Shown piece by piece: positions 28,060 through 36,406 of a DNA stretch of 64,000 nt (positions are counted from its first letter, which is position 1; each line of letters begins with the position of its first letter). The stretch spans positions 120,730 to 184,729 of the forward strand of contig NZ_JACJRV010000009.1 in NCBI RefSeq assembly GCF_014697475.1. Reading direction: 5' to 3'. Below the pieces are notes generated by a model that did no database searches, was not told the DNA's origin, and saw nothing but the letters and a program-made list of their open reading frames with translations. The translations under genes and the position numbers were made by a program. Source of the DNA: Nostoc sp. FACHB-152. Lineage in GTDB: Bacteria > Cyanobacteriota > Cyanobacteriia > Cyanobacteriales > Nostocaceae.

Positions 28060-28659
28060 TCACTCTCTCGTCTGTAATTGTTCCAGAAAGTTTCGCAATA
28101 ACTGTTTTCCTGAAGAAGTTAGCACACTTTCTGGGTGAAATTGGACTCCTTGGATGTGAGGATAGTTCCGATGTCGCACTCCCATGATTGTGCCATCTTC
28201 AACCCAAGCAGTGATTTCTAATACTTCGGGGCAAGTTGTGCGGTCAATCACCAGACTATGATATCTAGTAGCGGTCATCGGATTTTCTAATCCCTGAAAA
28301 ACTCCTACATTAGTGTGAGTCACCTGAGAAGTTTTGCCATGCATTAACTCTGGAGCAGAGACGATTTTACCACCAAATACTTGACCAATACTTTGATGAC
28401 CCAAGCATACGCCTAAAATTGGTAAGCTTGGGCCGAGTTGTTGAATCAAATCCAGAGATATACCAGCATCTTCTGGGCGGCCAGGCCCAGGAGAAATAAC
28501 TACAAGGTCGGGATGCAAGTCCCGAATTTCTTCTATGGTGATTTTATCGTTGCGAAAAACTTGAATATCTGATGCTATAGGGAACTCTGCGGCTAGTTCT
28601 CCTAAATATTGCACCAAATTATATGTAAAACTGTCGTAATTATCGATGACTACAATCAC
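28060..28659 (-). CDS. trpG: Glutamine amidotransferase of anthranilate / aminodeoxychorismate synthase
   Basis: The 199-residue class I glutamine amidotransferase has [19 protein letters not shown], the nucleophile elbow [11 protein letters not shown] (Cys near residue 82) and the catalytic pair in FHPES (about 172-176). It releases ammonia from glutamine for anthranilate (TrpE) or aminodeoxychorismate (PabB) synthesis. In many bacteria one amphibolic subunit serves both, so trpG versus pabA cannot be decided. It lies in the minus-strand series prfB-DUF3285-ybeY-dgkA-trpG. Confidence 0.9.
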   Translation of the reverse strand: MIVVIDNYDSFTYNLVQYLGELAAEFPIASDIQVFRNDKITIEEIRDLHPDLVVISPGPGRPEDAGISLDLIQQLGPSLPILGVCLGHQSIGQVFGGKIVSAPELMHGKTSQVTHTNVGVFQGLENPMTATRYHSLVIDRTTCPEVLEITAWVEDGTIMGVRHRNYPHIQGVQFHPESVLTSSGKQLLRNFLEQLQTRE

Positions 28660-28765
28660 GGCTTAAACTCCTGGTGATCATTACCAGATTCTAGCCGTCA
28701 GCGTTAGTAATTATTTAATTTTTAATTTAGAAATTTTTATGGATGAGTGTAATTAATGTCAAAAC

Positions 28766-29215
28766 TTAGAAATTTGACATAATTAACGCTACTAATGGCG
28801 GAAGCAGTAGAGTAGCAGCAACTAAAATGGCAACTAAAGCAGAAACTAGCACAGCCCCAGCCGCGCAATCTTTAGCAATTTTTGCCAAATCGTGGTAAGT
28901 CTGCTTCACGGTTAAATCTACCAGCGATTCAATGGCTGTGTTTAACAGTTCTAATGCTAGAACTAAGCCGCTAGTGATGCCAATTACTGCTATTTCTACA
29001 GGTGACAAATGTAAGAAGATGCTTAAAGCGATCGCTAATGCACAAAAGCTTACATGGATGCGAAAATTGCGTTGAGTTTGAAAACTGTAGGTAATACCAG
29101 CCCAGGCATACTTAAAACTCACAAGTAAATTAGCAGCGACTTGCCAGGAAAATTCCCTTTGCTTACTTACCAGTGGTAACTGGTTGGGTGGTGGAGGAGA
29201 AACTTGTTGGGACAT
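28766..29215 (-). CDS. dgkA: Diacylglycerol / undecaprenol kinase family protein
   Basis: The 149-residue protein has a polar N-terminal 30 residues and three membrane helices (about 52-78, 80-105, 122-146). The DgkA signature is present in ALELLNTAIESLVDL (about 85-99), whose glutamates bind metal-ATP. The enzyme phosphorylates diacylglycerol or undecaprenol at the inner membrane. It follows ybeY by about 140 bases in a conserved-looking gene order. The N-terminal extension FSWQVAANLLVSFKYAWAGI is usual for the Gram-positive/cyanobacterial UDPK type. Confidence 0.88.
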   Translation of the reverse strand: MSQQVSPPPPNQLPLVSKQREFSWQVAANLLVSFKYAWAGITYSFQTQRNFRIHVSFCALAIALSIFLHLSPVEIAVIGITSGLVLALELLNTAIESLVDLTVKQTYHDLAKIAKDCAAGAVLVSALVAILVAATLLLPPLVALIMSNF

Positions 29216-29354
29216 AAGCTGAGAAACACAACAATAACGTTAGGTAAACTGGGAATCTTCGCCGATTGTAATCATCCAATAAACTTCTCGGCAATTTTCT
29301 ACACGAGTATTATAAAAGGATGGTTAAGAATTAACAGTGACAAACATCAAAACT

Positions 29355-29861
29355 TTAATATTCTATGTCAATATCAATACCAACTGTCTTCAGTATTAAT
29401 ACTTGTTGCTTGAGCATTTGCATTAAACTCTCATCATCAGGATGATCCCAGCCTAAAAGGTGTAACAGCCCGTGAGATGCTAACCAAGCTAACTCAGTTG
29501 TTAAGTTATGCCCTTGTTGTTGGGCTTGACGTTGGGCTGTATTTACTGAAATCACGATATCACCTAAATACATAGGTTCATCGAGCATTTCCGTATGGTA
29601 TGGAAAATCTGTTTCTAAAGCGGCAAAGGCCAAAACATCGGTGGGCTGATCTTGATGTCGATATTGAGCATTTAATGATTGAATTTCTGCATCGTCTGTC
29701 AAACGCAGCCCTATTTCATAGCTTGGTGCTGGTGGTAGATGAGGTTGAAGATTTTCTAACCAGCGATGAAACCAGTTTTCCCAGGTTTCAGCCTCAACAT
29801 TTACGGCTAATTGCGGGGAAGACTCGGAAAAAATATCTTGCAAATTTAGTTCAACTTGCAC
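29355..29861 (-). CDS. ybeY: Endoribonuclease YbeY, 16S rRNA maturation
   Basis: The 168-residue protein has the zinc site HGLLHLLGWDH (about 130-140), matching the UPF0054/YbeY pattern HGxLHLxGyDH, and the upstream substrate residues in LTDDAEIQSLNAQYRHQDQPTDVLAF. YbeY processes the 3' end of 16S rRNA and takes part in ribosome quality control. It lies between DUF3285 and dgkA on the minus strand. Confidence 0.94.
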   Translation of the reverse strand: MQVELNLQDIFSESSPQLAVNVEAETWENWFHRWLENLQPHLPPAPSYEIGLRLTDDAEIQSLNAQYRHQDQPTDVLAFAALETDFPYHTEMLDEPMYLGDIVISVNTAQRQAQQQGHNLTTELAWLASHGLLHLLGWDHPDDESLMQMLKQQVLILKTVGIDIDIEY

Positions 29862-29904
29862 TAACTACAAACTCTCCTCAGCACTTTGGATTTTTGGTTA
29901 GTTT

Positions 29905-30057
29905 TTAACGGGTTAAGTAAGCAAGACCAATTAACAGGGCTAATAGCCCCACAGTACTTAATAAAAAATGTTTTATAGAAGTGCCGCCTTTGCGTACCAT
30001 GTTCCGCATGGCAAGTTTGACGTAGCTTGGTTGAGGTTCCGTGGAAGGATTGCTCAT
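29905..30057 (-). CDS. Small membrane protein, DUF3285 family
   Basis: This 50-residue open frame is short and hidden by overlapping frames. It reads MSNPSTEPQPSYVKLAMRNM, then a basic loop (VRKGGTSIKH) and one transmembrane helix (FLLSTVGLLALLIGLAYL) to the stop. It matches my recollection of the cyanobacterial DUF3285 family, which is usually placed beside prfB and ybeY as here. Function is unknown. A single-span protein with the basic side in the cytoplasm is predicted. An unusual hairpin lies just upstream (30078-30097). Confidence 0.85.
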   Translation of the reverse strand: MSNPSTEPQPSYVKLAMRNMVRKGGTSIKHFLLSTVGLLALLIGLAYLTR

Positions 30058-30077
30058 AATTATTTCGTAACAAATGC

Positions 30078-30097
30078 TGTTACATATAAATGTAACA
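30078..30097 (-). promoter_or_regulatory. TGTTACAT-ATAA-ATGTAACA inverted repeat
   Basis: A perfect eight-base inverted repeat lies 21-40 bases before the DUF3285 ATG. A third half-site (GTAACA, 30067-30072) overlaps further toward the gene. GTTACA half-sites resemble those of OmpR-family regulators such as RpaB, but the inverted arrangement is not the usual direct repeat. It may be an operator or a leader hairpin. Confidence 0.4.
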
Positions 30098-30191
30098 GTT
30101 TCCTTTGAGTTCTCTGGACATTTTGTGGATTTTCGGTTAAAGAATCAGGAAATGGGTAACAGAGTTATCTATTTCTTGATTCTTTATTTAC

Positions 30192-31314
30192 TTAAGCAGA
30201 GTTACTGTCTACTAACTGATTTTCTTGCCGCAGGTAGGCTTGGATGAACATATCGAGGTCGCCGTTCATCACGTCAGCGATCGCAGTTGTTTCGACATTG
30301 GTACGTAAATCTTTTACCATCTGGTAAGGATGGAATACGTAGTTGCGAATTTGATTACCCCAAGAAGCTTCCACCATATCACCGCGAATTTGGGCAATTT
30401 CTTGCGCCTTTTGTTCACGGGCGATAACTAGCAGTTTGGCTTTCAGGCGAGCGAGGGCTTTTTCTTTATTTTGCAGCTGCGATCTTTCTTCGGTACAGCG
30501 CACGGCAAGACCTGTGGGTAAATGCACAACGCGTACTGCTGTTTCTACTTTGTTGACGTTCTGCCCACCTTTACCGCCAGCCCTGGATGTAGTAATTTCT
30601 AAATCCTTCTCTGGAATATCCAACTGCACAGACTCATCTATTTGTGGCATGACTTCCACCCCAGCAAAACTAGTTTGCCGCTTGCCATTGGCATTAAAAG
30701 GTGAAATTCGCACTAAGCGATGTGTACCTGTTTCTGACCGTAGATAACCATAGGCGTAACGCCCAGTAATTTCTAGGGTGGCTGATTTAATCCCAGCTTC
30801 ATCACCCTCTGATTCTTCACTGAGTGCTACTTTATAGCCGTGCGCTTCAGCCCAACGAGTGTACATCCGCAGCAGCATAAATGCCCAATCTTGGGCATCT
30901 GTGCCACCCGCACCAGCGTTTATTGTCAACACTGCCCCTTCCGCATCGTAGGGGCCAGAAAGTAGCTGTTGTAACTCCCACTGATCAAGGTCACGGTTCA
31001 GCTTAGTGATAGTAGATTCCGCTTCTTGCAGTAAGGACTCGTCGGTTTCTAACTCCAACAGTTCCACCACTGCTTTAGTATCTTCTAAGCTGGCTCGCCA
31101 CTGGTTATAAGTTTCCAGGTGGGATTTGAGGTCGTTAAGTTCTTGCAGCGTTTTTTGGGCTTGGGTTTGATTTTCCCAAAATTCTGGCTGCGCTGATATT
31201 TGTTCTAAGTCGTGAATTTTCGCTGTCAGTGCAGGTACGTCAAAGATAGTCCTGGGTTTTACCCAGGCGGCTAGACAACGTTTCGATTTCGCGTTTGAGT
31301 TCTAAGACTTCCAT
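30192..31314 (-). CDS. prfB: Peptide chain release factor 2, with programmed +1 frameshift
   Basis: The gene starts at ATG 31314 ([18 protein letters not shown]). The zero frame reads 24 codons to TATCTTTGAC, where codon 25 is an in-frame TGA (31242-31240). Slipping +1 at CTT gives [15 protein letters not shown] and continues to 30192, for a total of about 373 residues. This is the classic prfB autoregulatory frameshift: low RF2 slows TGA decoding and promotes the shift. The body has the [10 protein letters not shown] catalytic motif (GGQ) and the domain that reads UGA/UAA stops. A naive open frame starting at 31070 is only the internal part. Downstream lie DUF3285, ybeY, dgkA and trpG. Confidence 0.96.
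31239..31266 (-). promoter_or_regulatory. prfB recoding site with preceding hairpin
   Basis: CTTTGAC (31245-31239) is the slip site. Immediately 5' on the minus strand is CTGGGT-AAA-ACCCAG (31266-31252), a six-base stem with a three-base loop, overlapping an AGGA that could act as the internal Shine-Dalgarno stimulator. The E. coli stimulator is an AGGGGG, so the one here is weaker and the hairpin may contribute. Confidence 0.8.
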
Positions 31315-31589
31315 AGTGGTTGCTAAATGAAGAGCTACTTAAATGATTTTCTAAGTTTGCTCTTTAGATTTTATTTGTTTTTTTGATTTTAGCGGCAGTT
31401 GAGCAAATTCTCTAACTTCAACTACAGATTGTCTGTTAAGCAGGAAAGCCGCCGAGGTTAGCTTACCATTGAACTCCTTCTATAGGATTCCTAAATCATT
31501 CGTAAAACCCGTTAGCGATAGCGAGTCTTCGAGTGTCGGAACGAGCGTCAGGGGTTTTGCCTGTGTAGCCGCGACTTTAAGTCGCTTTT

Positions 31590-32627
31590 TTATAATCTTT
31601 CTGGCTTTTTAAACATCCTTTTAATTACTTTTCCTAATTGCTCTATGGCTAAAATCGATATTATTGAAATAGTCGTCAAAAGTAAAAATACCAAAGGTGA
31701 CCATCTTGGGAAATAAATCAGATCTTGAAAATAGTAATAGCAAAAGAAAGAATGAATCAGCCAAAGCGGAAAAGAATATTTACCTAAATAAGTAAATAAG
31801 TTATCTAGATGTAAAAGTTTTACTGTTCTAACAGTAAAATATATGAAAAAAGGTGCAATTAAAAAATCTAATCTTATACCAACTACCAATTTCCATAAAT
31901 TATCAATTAAAATACATAGTAAAAGACCAAATAAAACAAATATCGTGCCTGCTTTATCGAAATAACGAATATAACGGCTCGAAAAGAAATTTAATTTTGC
32001 ACATATTATTCCTAAAGCAAATGATGGTTGCCAAATTGCAAAATTGAATAAGTTTTTGTAAGGACTAGCCTTAAAATTTAAAGCCAATAGAAATAAACTG
32101 ATAAAAACAACAAAAATAGGATTTTTTTCAGCCAATATAAGATAAACAGGGCAGAAAAAAACTAAAATTATAATAAATACCCGAATAAACCACCATTCTT
32201 CATTGTAGCTTGAAGACCAGCCTATAAAATTCATTAAAAAAGTTATTGGATCTTTAGAGTAACGAATTTGATCTGAGTTCCAAACTGTTTCTTGTTGAAA
32301 AAAAATCAACCCGATTGGGACAAAAATTAGAAAATAAATCCAGTAAGTTAGATAAAACTCTTTAAGTTTTTTTAGCGAATAAAGTATAGGTGAATGTTGA
32401 GAACGTGACCATCCTAAAAATACTCCATATCCAGATAAGAACAGAAAAATTGAAACACAGATATTTCCAAAACTGGCTATATAGAACTCCGAATTAAACG
32501 TAGGAATGAATGGAATATAACTATTGCCGTGTAACAAGCGATAATTGTAAGCATATAAATGATGAATGAACATCAAACATATAGCTACTCCTTTAGCTGT
32601 CGTAGTTCTTTGTTTTGTAAAGTCCAT
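31590..32627 (-). CDS. Acyltransferase 3 (OafA-like) membrane protein
   Basis: The 345-residue protein has about ten hydrophobic helices and the acyltransferase-3 pattern: ATAKGVAICLMFIHHLY with the key histidine pair (about residues 21-22), then FLFLSGYGVFLGWSRS (about 61-76). Such enzymes transfer acetyl or other acyl groups to surface sugars or lipids from the cytoplasmic side. The gene is more AT-rich than its neighbours and sits alone between housekeeping blocks, which suggests acquisition by transfer. The acceptor is unknown. Confidence 0.85.
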   Translation of the reverse strand: MDFTKQRTTTAKGVAICLMFIHHLYAYNYRLLHGNSYIPFIPTFNSEFYIASFGNICVSIFLFLSGYGVFLGWSRSQHSPILYSLKKLKEFYLTYWIYFLIFVPIGLIFFQQETVWNSDQIRYSKDPITFLMNFIGWSSSYNEEWWFIRVFIIILVFFCPVYLILAEKNPIFVVFISLFLLALNFKASPYKNLFNFAIWQPSFALGIICAKLNFFSSRYIRYFDKAGTIFVLFGLLLCILIDNLWKLVVGIRLDFLIAPFFIYFTVRTVKLLHLDNLFTYLGKYSFPLWLIHSFFCYYYFQDLIYFPRWSPLVFLLLTTISIISILAIEQLGKVIKRMFKKPERL

Positions 32628-33083
32628 TGAAGTGTTCTTTATTTCGGAAATATTACATTATCATACTGTAAGATAATAATTCAAAGATTGAACTCCAATT
32701 TTGTGACAATTTTTCTTGAATTTTGACCGTAAATACTAGCTGATGACTATTTATGATGTATGTAGCATCCTAATAGGAGGATAAATTATACATTTAGCTA
32801 TATACCAAGACATGAAACTTGATAATAAATTGATAGATCCAAAAATTCTTCTCTCAATTTTGGATAAAATTTTTAGATATAACAACCTGCGATCGCACAT
32901 TTTTATTAGCGTTTATACTATCTACAAAACGGTAATCATATCTTGTATTTGGCTGTAAAAAATTATTATTTCTGATACGGATAAAAAATGTTTATATCAC
33001 TTTGGATATCAACTCTCTTCTAGGTTGATGTGATCCCTGAGAGATAGATTGTCTACCAAAATAAATTTTAATCTCTCATAGTA
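32628..33083. other. AT-rich intergenic region
   Basis: About 455 bases separate the 5' end of the acyltransferase gene from the terminator of the BI-1 gene. I see one HIP1-like gcgatcgca near 32890 and no open frame, repeat or clear RNA structure. Confidence 0.5.
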
Positions 33084-33120
33084 GTAAAAAAACCGTGGTT
33101 ACTGATTTACAACCACGGTT
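33084..33120 (-). terminator. Rho-independent terminator of the BI-1 gene
   Basis: On the minus strand, AACCGTGGTT and AACCACGGTT pair over ten bases around a ten-base loop, followed by TTTTTTT. It lies 34 bases past the stop of the BI-1 gene. Confidence 0.9.
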
Positions 33121-33153
33121 AAATATTGATTAAACTTTTATAGCTATGGTTAC

Positions 33154-33882
33154 TTAATCACGACCATTAATGGCAATCAGCAACCGTAAGATAAAGATAA
33201 ACAGGTTGATGTAGGTAAGGTACATCGATAAAGCAGCAGGTAGGTATTGGTCGTTGCGGTAAGTACGGGGCAGGATGTAGAAATCTACGACAGATACTCC
33301 CACAAACAGAAACACACCCAAACCAGAAATCCCAATTTCTAGCCAAGATGGGGTATAAACACCAAACAAAGCAAAGATAAATTGGACTGCACAGACAACC
33401 ACCAAGGCAATAACACCGAGACTGATGGTTTTTGTCAAAGCCATTCCGTCTTGTTCAGACAGGTTTGAACCTATTTGACGGGCAACAATAAAGGTGACAC
33501 CGCAACCGAGGGCAGCCAAACCAATACCTTGAATACCTACACCTTGGGTTCTCAAGGCAATAAATACTAAGCCACTGAGAGTATAGCCAGATAAAAGGCT
33601 ATAGGTAGCTAACAAAGGCAACGCAATACCTTTATTGCCTTTTTCAGCAACGTTTTGGGCAACGAAGAAGAGAACTAACTCTAGAATTACCGCACCAATA
33701 AAGGTAGGGAAGAAAATTTCTGGGTTAGTACGGATAACGCCTAAACCACCATAGGTTCCTAATGCTGTCAGGACAAGACCACCACCGACGTAAGGTAAAG
33801 CGTTAGCAATTACATTCGGGCCGATGAGGGCTTGAGTTCTAGCGTCTCGAATAGCTTCACGAAAGTTACTTGTATTGCTCAT
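33154..33882 (-). CDS. Bax inhibitor-1 / YccA family membrane protein
   Basis: The 242-residue protein has seven predicted membrane helices and the family features: a short cytoplasmic N terminus (MSNTSNFREAIRDARTQAL), a glycine-rich core, and the late motif VVDFYILPRT followed by YLTYINLFIFILRLL at the C terminus. BI-1 proteins are pH-sensitive calcium-leak channels or protease modulators in other organisms, while the cyanobacterial role is undefined. It is monocistronic with its own terminator. Confidence 0.88.
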   Translation of the reverse strand: MSNTSNFREAIRDARTQALIGPNVIANALPYVGGGLVLTALGTYGGLGVIRTNPEIFFPTFIGAVILELVLFFVAQNVAEKGNKGIALPLLATYSLLSGYTLSGLVFIALRTQGVGIQGIGLAALGCGVTFIVARQIGSNLSEQDGMALTKTISLGVIALVVVCAVQFIFALFGVYTPSWLEIGISGLGVFLFVGVSVVDFYILPRTYRNDQYLPAALSMYLTYINLFIFILRLLIAINGRD

Positions 33883-34563
33883 ACTTGAATTTTTCGCTCT
33901 TAAAAGTGCTGTATATTCCTATTCTTACCAATATTGCTCTTGACCAGCTAGGGTATTTTACGAAAAAAATGAGCTTTGGTCTTTGATGAATAGGTTTTGT
34001 CTAGGATATTAGCCACTTTGGTGCCTGCATGGTAGGGCTAAAATACACTAAATTTTCGTCAAATACTTAAATCTAGCAATGTCAAAAAAAACGTTTGGAG
34101 GGTCAGATTTTTATAACGCCCACTTCCGCTAACTTACCTTATGCTTTGGCTGTAGCCGTTTTATTAGATAAACATTATTTTTATTATTTAGCTTTAATTT
34201 TTATTTTTTGAGAGATATATAAGATTAATCAAAAAATATGGTTACTGAGTTTTTATATATTGCTGGCATAAAGATAAATTTACTGGTATGAGCTATGCAT
34301 CTAACTACAGAAATAGCTAGAGTTAGGTGCAAAAACTAAACATTAATTAACTAAATAAGTTCATATATAAAATAAAAATCAGCTGCAACAACTTACGTAG
34401 TGAAATTATGCGTGGAAACACTGAAAGCCAAAGATAGAGCCGAAGTAAGTTCAGTGGAACAACGATGGTTTAATCAGCGTGGTCTAAGGAAAATAATTAC
34501 AGCTTTGAAGAACATATACGCAACTCCATTTTTTTTAAAAGGAGTGAATAAAAAGGAATTGAT
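33883..34563. other. Intergenic region upstream of sigma factor
   Basis: About 680 bases lie between divergent BI-1 and the sigma factor gene. A 67-codon open frame (34400-34603) overlaps the sigma factor start in another frame and looks spurious. An excellent Shine-Dalgarno (AAAAGGAGTG, then AAAAAGGAATTG) precedes the sigma ATG. The long leader may contain distant promoters. Confidence 0.5.
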
Positions 34564-35349
34564 ATGGCAGCAACTGAGTCTTCTATGCGAATTGACGGGA
34601 TAGAGTTACTACACTTATACCACCAGAATCCCTCTATTAAACTTCGTAATCAACTTGTACAGTTACATACTGGCTTGGTGCGGAAGATGGCTCATAAGTT
34701 TAGCCATCAATGTAATGAACCTTATGAAGATTTAGAACAAATCGGTTATTTCGGTTTGATTAGAGCTATTGAGCGTTTTGACCCCAGTCAAGGATATGCG
34801 TTCAGTTCCTTTGCGGTTCCATATATTCGTGGCGAAATGCTACATTTCTTGCGCGATCGCAGTACGTTATTAAAAATCCCCCGTCGTTGGCAAGAATTGT
34901 ACAATGAAGGCCAAAAAGTTCGCAAAGAATTGTCTTTGTCTTTAGGTCGTCCTCCTAAAGATTCAGAAATTGCCAAGGTACTCAAGGTATCTGTACACGA
35001 ATGGCAAGAAACTAAGTTGGCTGCACAAAATCGGATGCCTTTAAGTTTAGATGCTACAGCAGTTAATTATGTTGATTGTCAAATTACTTTAGGTGAAGCA
35101 CTTCCTTGTCCTCGTTCTGCTGTGATGCAACAACAAGAAGAAGAACGCCAACAACTCCAAGGGGCAATCAATATGTTAGAAGAAAAGCCCCGCATGGCAG
35201 TAGAAATGGTCTTCTTAAAAGAACTTTCACGTAAGGACGCAGCCAAGAACATTGGTACTAGCCCAATGACTGTAACAAGATATCTGCAAAAAGGTATTAA
35301 TGATTTGATGTGTTATTTGCAGCCTCAAGCAGTAGCAACAGGGTCTTGA
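34564..35349 (+). CDS. sigF: Group 3 RNA polymerase sigma factor, SigF-type
   Basis: The 261-residue protein belongs to the SigB/SigF/FliA-like group 3 sigma factors. It has region 2 (VRKMAHKFSHQCNEPYEDLEQIGYFGLIRAIERFD ... FSSFAVPYIRGEMLHFLRD, about 37-100), region 3 (about 105-160, PRRWQELYNEGQKVRKEL) and region 4 with a helix-turn-helix (LSRKDAAKNIGTSPMTVTRYLQKG, about 222-246). It directs RNA polymerase to alternative promoters. Cyanobacterial SigF controls pili, motility and surface functions, and the symbol is assigned on overall likeness. No anti-sigma gene is adjacent. Confidence 0.85.
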   Translation: MAATESSMRIDGIELLHLYHQNPSIKLRNQLVQLHTGLVRKMAHKFSHQCNEPYEDLEQIGYFGLIRAIERFDPSQGYAFSSFAVPYIRGEMLHFLRDRSTLLKIPRRWQELYNEGQKVRKELSLSLGRPPKDSEIAKVLKVSVHEWQETKLAAQNRMPLSLDATAVNYVDCQITLGEALPCPRSAVMQQQEEERQQLQGAINMLEEKPRMAVEMVFLKELSRKDAAKNIGTSPMTVTRYLQKGINDLMCYLQPQAVATGS

Positions 35350-35730
35350 TATTTAATACAGCCAAGTGCTGATTGCTAAGTATCAACCCAGTTGCTAAAG
35401 GGCTTTGAGCAATCAATACTGCAATAACATATCTGACTACAGTTATAGTAGGCAACAGGGAACAGGTGACAGAGTTAAAATTATTTTGCTGTCTAAGTTT
35501 TATCATCTACCAATGCCCTAACTACCTTAGCTATTAATATATATATAAACAATTTTTAATATTTTTCATAAGCTAGCTGGTAGTTTGGGGGGAAAGAATC
35601 GGAACCCAATATCTATGCTGCACTTTAATGAGGATGCTGACGGTTATAATAGCCGGGAAATCTAGGTGTGCGTAGGCATAGCCCGCCGTAGGCATCACCA
35701 AAAAACTTTACTATTTAAATAAACTAAACT
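35350..35730. other. Convergent intergenic region
   Basis: These 381 bases follow the sigma gene and lie at the 3' side of the Uma2 gene. They include a caacagggaacaggtgacag spacer repeat (near 35452-35471) and a ggcatagcccgccgtaggcatcacc repeat (near 35674-35699). No gene is visible. Confidence 0.5.
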
Positions 35731-36309
35731 TTAGGGATTTAAACCTGCACGTTGAAAGATAGCATTAGGAGTAATTTCAAGCTCTGGTAACAATTCATCA
35801 GTAATTATTTGATGATCTCGATAAGTTATGGGGAAAGAAGTCGGTGCAAAAACAGTAATAGTTCTAGCTTTTGTATCGACTACCCAAACACGAGAAACAC
35901 CAGCTTTAAGATAATCTGTAGCTTTTTCTGCCATGTCTCCAAAAGTTTGGCCGGGTGAGATAATTTCAATAACTAATTCAGGTGTAACTGGGCAAGCTTC
36001 ATCTTTTAACCAATCAACAGGAAGACGGTTGTAAGAAACATAAGTCAAATCTGGTATTGGTACCCAATCTTGTTCATTTCGTGTTAATTTGATTGCCCAC
36101 TCAACTACTACTCGCCCTTTTTTTTCTGCCCATGCAGACAATATGAGCAATAAGGCAACAGTAGTCGAACCATGAAAAAATTTTGGTGACATTTCATCGT
36201 TTTTATATTTAGGAACAGCTTCACCGTTAACAAATTCGTATTTAACATCTTCATCAGGAAGTGCAAGAAACTCTTCCAAGGTTAAACGTTTATTAGAAAA
36301 CTGAACCAT
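35731..36309 (-). CDS. Uma2-family (DUF820) putative endonuclease
   Basis: I start at ATG 36309 (MVQFSNKRLTLEEFLALPDEDVKYEF), giving 192 residues. The upstream extension of the open frame is built from the TATGAAGTATGAAG spacer repeat. The family has a restriction-endonuclease-like fold: E in DVKYEFVNGE, PDLTYVS (about 100), ELVIEIISPGQT (about 122-133) and AGVSRVWVVD with a preceding lysine. Uma2 proteins are extremely abundant in cyanobacteria, and their targets are unknown. It follows chlD by 97 bases on the same strand. Confidence 0.85.
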   Translation of the reverse strand: MVQFSNKRLTLEEFLALPDEDVKYEFVNGEAVPKYKNDEMSPKFFHGSTTVALLLILSAWAEKKGRVVVEWAIKLTRNEQDWVPIPDLTYVSYNRLPVDWLKDEACPVTPELVIEIISPGQTFGDMAEKATDYLKAGVSRVWVVDTKARTITVFAPTSFPITYRDHQIITDELLPELEITPNAIFQRAGLNP

Positions 36310-36406
36310 AGGTATTAAAAAAGTATGAAGTGTGTTCGCCCTTGGCGTTCCCGAAGGGTAGTATGAAGTATGAAACGTCATACTTCGACCATTGACCAAT
36401 GACTAA

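Noticed and set aside
29861..30073. 70-codon minus-strand frame over the DUF3285 gene
   Set aside because: The alternative frame encoding MSNPSTEPQPSYVK has family likeness and a transmembrane helix. The 70-codon frame has neither.
30192..31070. Shortened release factor starting at 31070
   Set aside because: The conserved N-terminal part is present upstream in two frames joined by CTTTGAC, so the short call is an artefact of the programmed frameshift.
34400..34603. 67-codon open frame overlapping the sigma factor start
   Set aside because: It runs into the sigma gene in another frame, has no recognisable features and no ribosome-binding site of its own.
36310..36399. N-terminal extension of the Uma2 gene
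   Set aside because: It translates a known spacer repeat (tatgaagtatgaa) and the family start is MVQFSNK at 36309.
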